Below, piece by piece: positions 12,237 to 23,048 of a DNA stretch of 64,000 bases. The notes below the pieces were generated by a model, which searched no databases, had not been told where the DNA came from, and saw only the letters and a list, made by a program, of their open reading frames with translations. Position 1 is the first letter of the stretch, and each line of letters starts with the position of its first letter. Position numbers and translations under genes: made by a program. This DNA is from Aspergillus flavus (lineage: Eukaryota > Ascomycota > Eurotiomycetes > Eurotiales > Aspergillaceae), in contig NC_092408.1 of assembly GCF_009017415.1 (NCBI RefSeq), positions 1,488,001 to 1,552,000 of the forward strand, written 5' to 3'.

Positions 12237-14339
12237 ATGCGCTCCGACTACAGCGCGCAGGACCTCGATGTCATTCTGGAACTGGCTGCTACAGTACAGA
12301 AACAGTATACGGATGTGCCAGACCAGTACAAAGGTATTTTGAACGAGTGAGTTGAGTCCAACGACTGCGAATCAAGTTAAGGTAATTCAGCTGCAGGCAG
12401 CTGACAGGTTGATAGTGCCAAGCGACTGTCTGATCAGCTGTGCGAGACTGAAGATGAGGATTCCGGTCATCCTGTTGGGGATCAAGAGAAGCAGAGACTA
12501 GACGATATTCACAAACGCTGTCGGGATCTCTTACACGAGCTGGATGCATATTTGGGGCAGTTAGATACAACAAGAACTCTGTCACCACAAGATGAAGGGG
12601 GATCCGTTGACTTGAAGACCACGACAGGTGAAACTGTCCTCCTACTTGCATCCAAGCAAGGTTTTAGAGAAATTGTCCGGTTTCTCCTCGAGCAAGGAGT
12701 TCCCATCGACCCCAAAGACAGAGCGGGGCGGACTCCCCTCCATCATGCAGTGGCAAAGGACCACAAAGAAGTAGCCAAGGTCATCCTCGAAGCCGGCGGT
12801 GATATAGAGACGACGGACCTGGCGGACCATATCCCACCAATGTTCGCAGCGCCCCATGGAAATGACAAGGAGAACAGGTCGTGCCACACACCTCTGATTA
12901 CTGCAATAGAAGCCGACAATGAGGAGATGGTCAAGCTTCTTCTGGAAGCGGGTGCTGACCCGGACCATTACACTGATTATTATACGCCTTTGACGTCTGC
13001 AGCACGAAACCACAACATGGGCATATTCACACTGTTGATTGACAAAGTCTCCAATTTAGACCATCAGGATGAAGGGGGCGATACTCCGCTGATGCATGCT
13101 GCAAAATGGCACAATGGGGTGGCGGAGCTCCTTGTGGAGCGAGGTGCAAGATTGGACGTTGAGAATAGATACGGTGAAACTGCGATGTCCATCGCTTCAC
13201 AGCGTGCAAACAAGCACCTGCTCACATTGCTTCTAGAGAGGATTCCTGGTCAGGAGTATATCAATGCGAAGGGTCAAGGCCTACTTCATTTTGCTGCAGA
13301 GAGCGACCTAGGAGGTGGGGATGAACCCATGGTTCGCTTTCTCCTGGCGAGGGAGGGGTTGACTCGGGACCAGAAAGTCGCAGATGCTCAAAGTGGACTT
13401 CACGGTGCCGCATGGAGGGGGTATACTACCATATTGAAAATACTGCTTGAGATAGATGGTGTCGATGTCGACGGCAAGGACGCGAATGGCTACACCGCGC
13501 TTTGGCTGGCTGTTCGGATGGGTAGGGAGGATGCCATCGAGATCCTTCTCGATACATATGGGGCAAACCCTGAGATTCATAACGGCCGCATGGAATGGTC
13601 AGCAATACATGCAGCTATTATTCATAACGAGCCGTCAACTGCGCGGATGCTTCTGGCAAGAGGCGTTAATCCAAACAGTAGGGACCGCCACGGTCGAACT
13701 CCCTTATCCGGGGCGGTTAATATCGAATGGGATATTTGCCATGATGGTATCGGTTCAACAATGGTGCCGTTGCTTCTTGAAACAAATGGCGTGGATGTCA
13801 ACAGCCAAGATAACTTGGGTCGCACCCCCCTGTTCTGGGCTCTATTATCCGCCATCTATTTGGTGCACTCCCCAGAGAAAGTAGAAATGTACGAGGCTGG
13901 CGTTCAGCTCCTTCTTGAACAGGGTGCGAGAGTCGACATCCGCGATGAATCTGGGAGGACACCCATATTCTACGCGGCAATGGTGAAACGTGCCGCACTG
14001 GTCCAAATGTTCCTGGCGAAGGGCGCAGAGCCGGACTGCATAGATGCTGATGGTAGGACACCGCTTTCCTATGCAGTGGAGCCTTTCAATGTTGGTTGGT
14101 TGGTGGAGTACAAAGGTGAATCTGAGGATGAATGGGATCCTGCATGGTCTGGTGACCAGTTGAGCAAGGTGGTTAAAGCTCTTCTTGCTCAAGGTGCTGA
14201 CCCGAATCGTCGCGATGTAAAGGGTCTAACACCACTCTCACGCGCCGAAAAGAGGCTTGAGGAAGGGAATGAAGTGTTGATTCTGCTCAGGAAAGCCTCC
14301 GCTCGAGTGTCAGGCTTGTGGTTCAAAAGCCGCTTCTAG
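12237..14339 (+). CDS. Ankyrin-repeat protein (splice junction apparently damaged)
   Basis: The main frame from about 12408 to TAG 14337-14339 encodes roughly 12 ankyrin repeats. Examples are GETVLLLASKQGFREIVRFL, GRTPLHHAVAKDHKEVAKVI and CHTPLITAIEADNEEMVKLL, ending with ADPNRRDVKGLTPLSRAEK. Before the repeats lies a short helical head (KRLSDQLCETEDED, LDDIHKRCRDLLHELDAYLG) typical of fungal ankyrin proteins. A 5' exon from ATG 12237 encodes MRSDYSAQDLDVILELAATV and fits this head. However, the only good donor (GTGAGT at 12347) and acceptor (CAG at 12407) join the exons one base out of frame. Either a base was lost at the junction or a non-canonical site is used. Without exon 1 the first in-frame ATG is near 12840. 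The role is presumably protein binding, and the partner is unknown. Confidence 0.75.
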
Positions 14340-15314
14340 ATAACACTCGAGTCCTACCTACCGCACCCTACTCCAATAACAACATTAGATTTACTCGAAA
14401 GTGGAGCCGATGACAGGGCATGTGGGTGCAATAATTATAGAAACAATGTCAAAGACCTTTCTAAGAAATTGACAAATACATTTGGTAACCTTCAGTTCGC
14501 ATCCAACAAAAATATCCTGTGCCAAGTTTTGTTATTCCAATGACGATCCTCAACTCCCAATTGCGAGTTATAAGCTGCTCACAGTAATCGGAAGTAAGAA
14601 TCCAGTTTTCTGTAGTAAATATAAGTTGTTGATGAATTCGGGGAGAGGATGAAGTACCCCAGCCATCCCTTTTATGCCAGGAATGCGGAAGGGGCCGTTC
14701 TCCCTCCTCTCCGCAAAGTTTTATGAATTGGAATTGTACAGTACAAAGGACAGATCCCGAAAGTCAATTCTTACAAGGGGGTCAAAACATTTAGTCATCG
14801 ATTTCATGAAATAGTTTGTAGAACCCGAGTTATAAGCTTTGTTGTTGAAGATGCATTCCGAAGGAAGGGGGAGGCGTCCTGTGGCTTCCGTTGTTTTGAA
14901 CTCTCAAGAGTAAATGAAAACAAGGGAGTAAATGATTGCCAAGAGAGTCTTACGAGTGAGATTTCAGCTGCGGCGATTGAATCCGCCTGTGAAGACTGTT
15001 TATCATGCCACGAGACATCATCACAACAACGGAAACAATTCCTACACAAACATTGACCGAAGACAGCCAGCATTGACTCAGTTGACATGCCGTGCTATAT
15101 GTAATAGTGCACGATTGACGCAGCAAGGGATGTGCATATTTTTGAACTCGGATTGGCCTATCCGCATGCAGGAGGAGCTACAATTGAACTTACATTCCAG
15201 GCACAGCGCGCCGAATTATAAAGATGGCGCGCTCCACGAGCCTCGAGACTTTTTTGTTTGAGCATCAACACGACACGACACGACACGACACGGGCTTTGC
15301 CACATATCGTCAAT
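14340..15314. other. Intergenic stretch with an ankyrin-like remnant
   Basis: A stop-free frame at about 14388-14541 reads LLESGADDRACGCNNYRNN and continues without known features. It resembles the end of an ankyrin repeat and may be a lost exon of the preceding gene. The rest is promoter sequence for the flavin oxidase starting at 15315. Confidence 0.35.
15271..15290 (+). repeat. Tandem pentamer (CGACA)x4
   Basis: Four perfect copies of CGACA lie 25-44 bases before the ATG at 15315, probably in the 5' leader. Length variation between isolates would be expected. Confidence 0.7.
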
Positions 15315-16986
15315 ATGGTTATGAGGTCACTCAAGTTTTGGGCGTCCAGCCTTCTCTGCGCGACACTCCTTAGGGAATGTCACGCTCAACAATCTGATGC
15401 CAACATTGGCTCCGAGCTTGGTGGGAAGCTGTCAAGTGGTGCTAGCATTTACTTCCCCGGAAGTGATCTGTTCAATAATGCGACTGCGCGGTGGTCGCAG
15501 TGGGGCAAGCCGAATATTAGTGTTGTTGTGGAGGTTGCGAACAAGTGGGATGTTGCTGAGACGGTGGGTATCTTTCCGATGTCGTGGGCATCGTTGTATG
15601 CTGATTGGAACTAGGTGAAATATGCCACCAAGCACGATGTACCTTTCATTGCCATCAACGGTGGCCATGGAAACATCGAAACCCTGGAAAATGTCCACCA
15701 GGGAATTGAGATTTGGATGCACAAGCTCAACACCGTTGACATCTCGGACGACACAGCTACCTTCGGTGGTGGTATCCTCTCGCATCAGGTTATCGAGTCC
15801 TTATGGGCTGCCGGTAAACAGACAGGTGAGTTCTAATATGAACAATTGCGTTATTGCGGCCACACGCTAATCATATTAAAAGTGACCGGTGTCTGTGACT
15901 GCACTGGATTCCTAGGACCGGCTCTCGGTGGTGGCCATGGGTACCTGCAAGGACGCCACGGCCTCATCGCAGACAACTTTGTTTCCTTGGAAGTTGTGAC
16001 TGCTGATGGTAAGATTCGGACCGTGACGCGAGACGGACCCGAGTCCGACCTATTCTGGGCGATGCAGGGCGCTGGCCACAACTTTGGCATTGTGACCTCT
16101 GTCACCCAGAAGATCTATGATGTCCCGAACAATGGCGTATGGTCCTTTGTCAAGCATACCTACACCCAGGACAAGCTGGAGCTTCTCTTCCAATACCTTA
16201 ATATCCTAGGATGGAATGGACAGCGCGTTGATGTGATGTACTGGGCTACCATTTCCCGCGACGCAGAAATTGATCCTGTCAACGTAAGTCACCATACCCC
16301 TACCGCAGATGCTCATGAGACTAATCATTGATCGCTAGCCCATAATCGACATCTTCGTCCTGCAGGAGGGCGTCGAAACCTTGGATGCAACTGTATCGAG
16401 GTCTTTGCTCAACTTTGCCCCTGAGAAGACTGTAACACACTCCGGCCCGTACGTCGACATTTCTAAGTGGACAGAGTTCAACATCGGATCGCGGGCTTGC
16501 GACAAGGGCGACGAAGGTCCCCAAATTGTCCGATTCCCTCTCAACCTGAAGACCTACAACTTGGAGGCACTGCGCCGCGCATTCAATGCCTTTGCTGAGG
16601 AAACCGTTGCCCACCCCGACTTCGAACATTCGACCATCATGCTCGAGGGGTACTCCAACCAAGGTGTCCAAGCGGTCGATCCCGCCTCCACCGCTTATGC
16701 TCACCGTGAGGACACAATTCTCGTCTCTTCTGTTATTATCTTCGAGAAGGAGACGGACCGGCCAGCAGCCGAAGCCTTCGGTGACCGCATCCGCGATATC
16801 CTCCACGAGGGAAGCGGCGAGCCTGAGAAGCACGTGTATGTGAACTACGCATCTGGCGATGAACCGCTGGAGTCTATGTATGGATATGAGCCTTGGAGAC
16901 AGAGCAAGCTGTCTGCCTTGAAACGGAAGTACGATCCTGAGAACCGGTTCGGATTTTATGCGCCTATCCCGGCGGCGGACTGGTAG
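15315..16986 (+). CDS. Secreted FAD-linked oxidoreductase (BBE/PCMH family)
   Basis: Four exons (15315-15563, 15615-15825, 15883-16283, 16339-16986) join in phase to 502 residues. A signal peptide precedes a PCMH-type FAD-binding fold. The motif AINGGHGN carries His101, the usual covalent flavin attachment site. GVCDCTGFLGPALGGGHG supplies Cys158/Cys160, one of which could be the second (cysteinyl) attachment seen in berberine-bridge-type enzymes. DLFWAMQGAGHNFGIVTSV is the conserved second FAD motif, and the C-terminal YDPENRFGFYAP is the family ending. Such enzymes use O2 to oxidise alcohols, sugars or amines and often belong to secondary-metabolite pathways. The substrate is unknown. A glutathione S-transferase and another PCMH oxidase lie within 4 kb. 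Confidence 0.92.
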
Positions 16987-17241
16987 ATTTTTGTATATTG
17001 TTCATATTTGCATCTTGCACATTATTTCTGGGTGTTGTTTTCATAGGGTGTTCATTATACAGAAGTAATGTATAGTTTAATTGTTAATTTGGACGTGAAT
17101 ACCAAAGAATCATTTCTTATTTCTAAAGAAAGCGGGGCAAGTGTCATCACATGGCCTACCAGACTGCCATCAACCATTTCTGCACATCCACAAGAGCTTC
17201 TTCCTACTTCGCCAGGAGCGTAAATGCCAAGTAGTTAAGAT

Positions 17242-17748
17242 ATGCCCCGACCGATCTACCTCGTCCTCTTCTCTAACGGGCCCCGCCCCGCCCACTGGTC
17301 CATCTTCATCCCAACCCTCAACAGCACCGGCCAACAGGGCAAAATAATCCATGTAACCGGCACAACAGCAACGGGGTTCCTCCTTGAGTTCAAGCGCAAC
17401 TATGACTTCGCCACCGAAGACCGAAAGTACCAGATAATGCCACTTGTGGATGTCGAAGAGCGTTATGTCGCTGATACCGTGGGCGATGGCAAGATGTCGT
17501 GCGATACTACGGTTAGAGATCGTTTAGAGTCTGTTGCCACGGTTGTGAAGCCGCCTGGTCCTAGTCGGGAGCCTTCTGGGAAGGATGTATGTGTTTCCTG
17601 TCTCAGTATTGAAGAGTGCTTGCTGAGAAACGAGTGCTAGGCGCGTAACTGTCAACATTGGATGGAGTATGTTCAGACACTGGTTGATGAAGGGTTTCTG
17701 GCTGGATGTGCTGTTGACGTGTTGGTTGATGCTCCTAGGCGATTTTAA
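17242..17748 (+). CDS. Small conserved fungal protein of unknown function
   Basis: Two exons (17242-17586 and 17641-17748) are joined by a 54-nt intron (GTATGT...GCTAG), giving 150 residues. The N-terminus PIYLVLFSNGPRPAHWSIFIP followed by GKIIHVTGTTATGFLLEFKRNY resembles a widespread family of small fungal hypothetical proteins. In these a hydrophobic strand-turn-strand precedes a HW...F motif. The C-terminal exon (WMEYVQTLVDEGFLAGCAVDVL) looks like an amphipathic helix. There is no signal peptide and no catalytic motif I can name. It sits between a flavin oxidase and a glutathione S-transferase. Confidence 0.75.
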
Positions 17749-17904
17749 GATTAAAATATCTTGTTTTCGGTTCATGAGGAGCTTTTCATCAGACCTGTAT
17801 GATGGATCAGGGACGTGATGTTACACCACCAGGAGCAAAAGATATGTACTGGGGCAATAACGAGTAATTGTACGCATATGCAGACCTCTCTAACTCTATC
17901 GGAG

Positions 17905-18549
17905 TCAAAAGATAGAATGAATCTTCTCACTGCCCAACACAGTCTGCACCGACTCCCTCCCCTCAACCCTCCGCGCAAGCTCAGTAAACTTAGCATATAC
18001 CGGCATTTCAATCTCCGCCCTGACCCCAATCCGATACGCAAAATACAAGAACACATCAGCAGCAGTAAATCCCTCCCCAACCGCATACTCCCCAACCAAC
18101 TTCTCCTCGATCAACACAAAACAATTCCGCATAATCTCCAACCCTCTCCTCTTGATCATCTCCAAATCCTTCTCCTCAGTTGAAACAGTCCACCGCCCCG
18201 GCCTAAAGAAATGGCTAATACCTCCGGCATGCACGGTTCCCGCTACATAATTCATCCACTCGTGAACCCGGACCGTCTCAATTGGAGTTCGACCCAGGAG
18301 GTGTGCTTCTGGTGCTAGGCTGGAGATAATCGTTGAGACTGCCGGGACTTCAGTGATGACCTCGTTGTCGACGACGATGACGGGGACGCGACTTTTAGGG
18401 TTGATTTTGCGGAAGCTTTCAGGGAAGCTTTCGTCGGATCCTTCCATTTCGATTCGGATGGGTTCGAAGGTAGTCCTTGTTTCATGGAGGAGGATGTGAG
18501 GGATGATGGAGCAGGCATCTGGGGTGTAGAAGAATTTGATATTGGGCAT
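17905..18549 (-). CDS. Glutathione S-transferase
   Basis: This intronless 214-residue protein matches the usual length of cytosolic GSTs. The thioredoxin-like N-domain begins MPNIKFFYTPDACSIIPHIL, with the S/C-rich turn that contacts glutathione. It continues with NPKSRVPVIVVD (cis-proline loop) and ITEVPAVSTII in place of the common ESxAI motif. The all-helical C-domain has GEGFTAADVFLYFAYRIG, the N-capping box motif that stabilises the fold. Family members conjugate glutathione to electrophiles or isomerise metabolites. The position between two PCMH oxidases suggests a role in the same detoxification or metabolite pathway, which is inference. Confidence 0.9.
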   Translation of the reverse strand: MPNIKFFYTPDACSIIPHILLHETRTTFEPIRIEMEGSDESFPESFRKINPKSRVPVIVVDNEVITEVPAVSTIISSLAPEAHLLGRTPIETVRVHEWMNYVAGTVHAGGISHFFRPGRWTVSTEEKDLEMIKRRGLEIMRNCFVLIEEKLVGEYAVGEGFTAADVFLYFAYRIGVRAEIEMPVYAKFTELARRVEGRESVQTVLGSEKIHSIF

Positions 18550-18640
18550 TTTGGGCTGGTGCGTTGGGTGGTTTACTTGAGTTTGATATGATAGTTGTGT
18601 TGGTTGGGGTATGTAGTTGATCAGTGCTGAGCGGGGTTCT

Positions 18641-18647
18641 TTATATC
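18641..18647 (-). promoter_or_regulatory. TATA-like box of the GST gene
   Basis: The minus strand reads GATATAAAGA about 95 bases before the ATG at 18549, a reasonable core promoter position. Confidence 0.35.
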
Positions 18648-18820
18648 TGGTGTTTTAGACTTTTCTGGGCATATCTGACAGAGCCATTGGAAGTGACTCA
18701 TCGTGGAAAACGATTTCCGACATCACTCATTTTGATCATTAGAGAGGGGAGTCACAGTTATTAAAGTGAGCTATACATAGCATGGTCTTGCATAGGTTAA
18801 AATGTGTGGTCTTGCGAAAA

Positions 18821-20267
18821 TCATAAACATTTAACCATGCCACCACTAAAAACATTATCCGCATCAAGTCTGCCTTTCAAGCGTCGTAACCTATCTGTAG
18901 CTTGAACACCAAAGAACTGCTCCACGTCGATCTGTTCTGGCGGGAAGAAGCTCGGAAATCCCCCGTCCAACGCAAGCTCACGTTCTTCAATCTCTCTTCT
19001 CAGCTGTTTTGCCCAACTAGAGGCCTCTGTAATAGTATCAGAGCCAACCTCTGCATTGGAATGTGTTCCTCCATGGAGCCCGAGGATGACATGCGGGAAT
19101 CTATTGGGAAAACAGGCACTGAAACCATTAGGTATCTCCTTCCGTACGCCCTTGCCATGATTGTTATGGATGATGACTGCTGATAGTGGCTGTATTGGGG
19201 GATGACCTGAAAAGATTGCTCCGATCTCGGGATTCAGTCCTCGAATGTTTCTACTGCAGAAGAAGGTAGCAGACGCTGAATCCCCGACACCATAAGCTGC
19301 CGCAGTGGCTAGTAGAAGGTTAGCCGTAACACTCATATCATAAGCTGGTCGGGATATCAAACTGACTCTCTTCAACAGTATTCGCCAGAACTGTACCCAA
19401 GCCCATCATCCTCCGAAGAAAGATCCTCGCCGGCTCCAAGTCCCCATCCACAGCAGTCCAACACCAGAAGAATGTAAAACAAGGCTCAGAAACAACTCCC
19501 TGCAACATATCCGGATGCGCAACAATACCATCGCCACTAAACTCGTCAGGAAGCCCGTGTGCAGCAACTGTCTCAAATTCTTCCAATACTGTAGCCGCTT
19601 CATGAAGCGGAAACGCTAAGTAGCCCGCATACAGCTTCGGTGCTGGATACACCTTCACCCTCAGCTCAACTATGACACCAAAGTTGCCAGCCCCTGCTCC
19701 CCGCAGAGCCCAGAGTAGCTCTTGGTCATCGTCGGTGTCGATGATAGCCCCGCTCGCTAAGACCACTCTTGCGCCGAGGATCTGATCCACACCGAATCCA
19801 TATGTCCCGACATAGAATCCATATCCGCCGCCACAGGCCCAGGAAACGTAGCCGACGGTCTTCGATTGGCCCGTTGGTGTGAATAGTTGGTGAGCGGCTA
19901 GATACTGTTGTAGTGTTCCTGCAATGACTCCGCCGCCCACGCGTGCACTGGTCCTATCCGGGGAGATGATGATAGAATCCATCGCTCGCATGTCGATGAC
20001 GATCCCGCCGGCGACGAGGGAGCGACCGAAGAAATCGTGGCCCCCGGAGCGGATGGCGAGGGGGATACGTTGGTTCGAGCATGCTTGGACTACTTGTGAG
20101 ACTTCTTCCTCTGTCTGGGGGCGGACAATAGCTAGGGGTTGGTGCGTGAGGGCACGGTTATAGGTCATACGATAATGCTCGAATTGCGGGTTTGATACTG
20201 TATACACCGAAAGGGATGGGATGAGCCTCGATAGTTCCTGAATCACTGGTGCTTGGTGTTGGTCCAT
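18821..20267 (-). CDS. FAD-binding PCMH-type oxidoreductase
   Basis: Two exons (19367-20267 and 18821-19308) join across a 58-nt intron (GTCAGT...CTACTAG, branch GCTAAC). Together they give 462 residues, whereas reading straight through would end at an in-frame stop. The N-half holds AIRSGGHDFFGRS with the flavin-linking His, then ISPDRTSARVGGG and a glycine-rich SWACGGGYGFYVGTYGFG segment. That segment includes a Cys at the position used for bicovalent flavin binding. LLWALRGAGAGNFGVIVEL is the second FAD motif. The C-terminus RRLKGRLDADNVFSGG is typical of the 6-hydroxy-D-nicotine-oxidase/BBE group. No signal peptide is evident, so the enzyme is probably intracellular. The substrate is unknown. 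Confidence 0.9.
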
Positions 20268-20705
20268 CTTGAAATAAAATGAGTGAAACTGAGTTGTATA
20301 TTAAGTCCTGGTCTGTCACCTATACTTGTTATGTACAGACGGCAAAGGCAGATATATACCCTTTTCTAACCTGTATCTGCAAATCACCGCGTAGGGTTCT
20401 GGTCTCTTCCATTTAGCACACCGGTTATTACCTTCTTCTTTCGTATCCGACAGTGACGCGGCTTACCAGGGGGATTATATTGTCCCGAGCCAGTGAAATC
20501 GAGTTCAATTGTGGAAGTACTCCATACAACTATAGAGAGTTCAGCCATCAGTATCGTGGATGAAGCAGTTCTTGGCATTTCTTATGTCCACCAGGCCCCA
20601 CTTGACCTTCCATATTTGGACAGAATGCGAGCAAGTGGGTCTTTGATACTGGAATGAAATGTGAGCAATCGGGAATCTTAGCCATCCGGTGAGTTACATT
20701 GTATC
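20268..20705. other. Divergent promoter region
   Basis: This interval separates the minus-strand flavin oxidase from the plus-strand AAA+ ATPase gene and should hold both promoters. No further gene is seen. Confidence 0.5.
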
Positions 20706-20816
20706 ATGGTTGAACTTTACTCCTATTCTCTCGTGTTGTTATGCCTCGGGTGCTATCTGGACGGGCTGAACGCTCACACGGAGAAAAAGGTGCGAAAGCG
20801 TGAAGAATACTCAAAA

Positions 20817-22373
20817 ATGGTTGAATGTCCGATATGCCAAAAGACCGTGCTTTTGTCAGAAATCAATCGCCACCTCGATTCGGGGTGCGAGGCGTTCTGT
20901 GAAAATGTGTCATCCTCTAGCTTGTTATCTAGTGGGCCAAATCCGGGATGCGATCGTCCCCTCGAGGTCACATCCAACAGTGCTGTTGATGATAAAGAAC
21001 GTCCCGACCGAATTCATCACACTATACCGATTGCAAGACCACTGGTTACAGAGAGCACGAAGAGAGTGTTCGACCAACAACAAAGCTGCGAAGAAGAGAA
21101 ACGAGATACCAGGACGGAACATACTAGAAAACGACTCAAGCCAGACAATGCACCATTGGCAGAGCGAGTTCGCCCTGGATCCTTTGACGATATTGTGGGC
21201 CAGAACCACCTTATCGGGCCTAATGGAACAATCCGTCAGTTTGTTCATGAGGATAAGATTCCCAATATGATATTCTGGGGGAGCTCGGGAACTGGAAAAA
21301 CCACAATCGCCCGCATCATTGGAGATGTCTCGAGAAGAAGATTCTATGAAATTGGTAGCACGATCACGACAGTCACAGAGTACAAAAATATCATTGAAAA
21401 GGCATTCAAGGATCCGGACAAAGGGCTAAGGCCGTCTATTGTGTTTTGCGACGAGATACACCGCATAACAAAGCCACAGCAAGACATACTCCTTGACGCT
21501 ATCAAAACCGGTCGCATTGTTCTGATTGGAGCTACAACAGAGAATCCATCTTTAACAATACGTCATGGCCTCGTTTACAAATGTGCAGTGTACACCCTCA
21601 CCAAACCGAAAGACGCGGACGTACGGAAGATGCTTCATAGAGTGGTTGAAGAACAGGGCTTACACTCCCATCTCCTCGACGATGAACTCCTTGAATACCT
21701 GTCAAACTTCGCCGATGGTGATTGTAGATTGTCGCTGAATCTCCTGGAGATAGCGTGCGACCTATCTAAGCGAGACGGGATGACCGGGGAAAGATTGAGA
21801 AATTCTCTCACGATGCATCTAAACTACGACCGGTCGGGAGACCAGCATTACGACACTATCTCGGCCTTCCACAAGTCAATCCGAGGCAGTGACGCCGATG
21901 CTGCACTGTACTACCTGGCGAGAATGCTGAAGTCTGGGGAAAATCCACTGTTCATCGCGCGTCGTCTTGTTGTAGCAACATCGGAAGACATCGGACTTGC
22001 TAACAACGTCTTGCAAACCTATGCGACTTCGGTATACTCCGTGCTTGAGAAGCTGGACATACAAGATGCACAAGCCTCGCTGGTACAACTGGTAATTATG
22101 ATGTGCCTATCGAAGAAGAGCACTCGCTCATACAGAGGCTTGAATAATGCTTTTGCTTGTCTGAAAGAACCTGGAGCTGCTAATGCGCCTATTCCATATC
22201 AACTTCTCCCTATTAGTCCAAAAACCAAAACGATGGTTGAAGAATTTACTACGCCTCATGTATTTTCTAAAGGAAAGGAAACGAACTTTCTACCTGAATG
22301 CCTGAAAGGGCGGAAGTTCTCGGAAGATACTGATTTCTTGTTCAAGAGAGACCCTGATCTTACTTATCGATAA
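20817..22373 (+). CDS. Divergent Mgs1/WRNIP1/RarA-type AAA+ ATPase
   Basis: This single-exon gene encodes 518 residues from ATG 20817. An in-frame ATG at 20706 would add 37 mostly hydrophobic residues before the zinc finger, which is unlikely for a nuclear protein. The order is a Rad18-like ubiquitin-binding zinc finger (CPICQ...INRHLDSGC), a charged linker, then the AAA+ core. The core has GSFDDIVGQNHL, Walker A GSSGTGKTT, Walker B with CDEIHR, and sensor GATTENPS. Homologues act at stalled replication forks with PCNA and ubiquitylated proteins. Oddities: the SRC motif carrying the arginine finger reads YKC, Walker A has GSSG rather than GPPG, and the C-terminal RNAPT-type oligomerisation segment is replaced. 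It is probably a paralogue rather than the housekeeping copy. Confidence 0.88.
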   Translation: MVECPICQKTVLLSEINRHLDSGCEAFCENVSSSSLLSSGPNPGCDRPLEVTSNSAVDDKERPDRIHHTIPIARPLVTESTKRVFDQQQSCEEEKRDTRTEHTRKRLKPDNAPLAERVRPGSFDDIVGQNHLIGPNGTIRQFVHEDKIPNMIFWGSSGTGKTTIARIIGDVSRRRFYEIGSTITTVTEYKNIIEKAFKDPDKGLRPSIVFCDEIHRITKPQQDILLDAIKTGRIVLIGATTENPSLTIRHGLVYKCAVYTLTKPKDADVRKMLHRVVEEQGLHSHLLDDELLEYLSNFADGDCRLSLNLLEIACDLSKRDGMTGERLRNSLTMHLNYDRSGDQHYDTISAFHKSIRGSDADAALYYLARMLKSGENPLFIARRLVVATSEDIGLANNVLQTYATSVYSVLEKLDIQDAQASLVQLVIMMCLSKKSTRSYRGLNNAFACLKEPGAANAPIPYQLLPISPKTKTMVEEFTTPHVFSKGKETNFLPECLKGRKFSEDTDFLFKRDPDLTYR

Positions 22374-23048
22374 TTTGCTGGCGCGTACTTATACATACCT
22401 TGCACTTCTAAGCTTGGTCATCTGTATTTACCCAGAGTCAAGATGCTCTTTAGGCTATGAACTATTCAACCTATTAATTTGGAGAGAAAAAAAACAAGGA
22501 ATTGCTGCTTCCCAAATGTTAACCGTACTGTATAGCTACATAAAAGAGTGCTTGCATATTTATAGCAGATAGTCGCAGCCACTTAGATCCTTCTAAATCC
22601 TGAATGGTAGAATAAAATTGTACCCTTTGTTTATCGGATAAGTACTACAGCACGAACTTACATTCTTTGCGGTGTTGCAATTTGGAATTTCCCAGTTACA
22701 AGCGTGTGTGATTCATGATCATACTAACTTGTTGAAGTATTTTAAGGACTGGTTGACCAACCGTGAAACTGAAAGGTGGGTTTTTCTGGAACCAGTGGCG
22801 TTGATGTGCGAACCCACTAGAGCTTCCTATTTGGTACAGAATGCGAGGTCTAGATGTTGCCCTGAGGAAGCTAGGAGAAGTTTAAATGATGTTAATTGTG
22901 ACCTTCAAAGGAGTTCTTCGACGTTCCCTAGCTTTATCAATCCATCGAACATTGAGGTTATTTTTCCATATTCAAGTGGTAAGTGCCACTAACTAATTGA
23001 GAAATCGTCGTATACATATTGATCCGTCAGGCCTGTCCCAAAATCATA
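22374..23048. other. Intergenic stretch
   Basis: A 106-codon frame at 22672-22992 begins with a non-ATG codon and has no recognisable features, so it is not called. The end of the interval is the promoter of the hydrolase gene at 23049. Confidence 0.45.

Noticed and set aside
22672..22992. 106-codon frame before the hydrolase gene
   Set aside because: Starts at a non-ATG codon, has no known features, and would crowd the hydrolase promoter.
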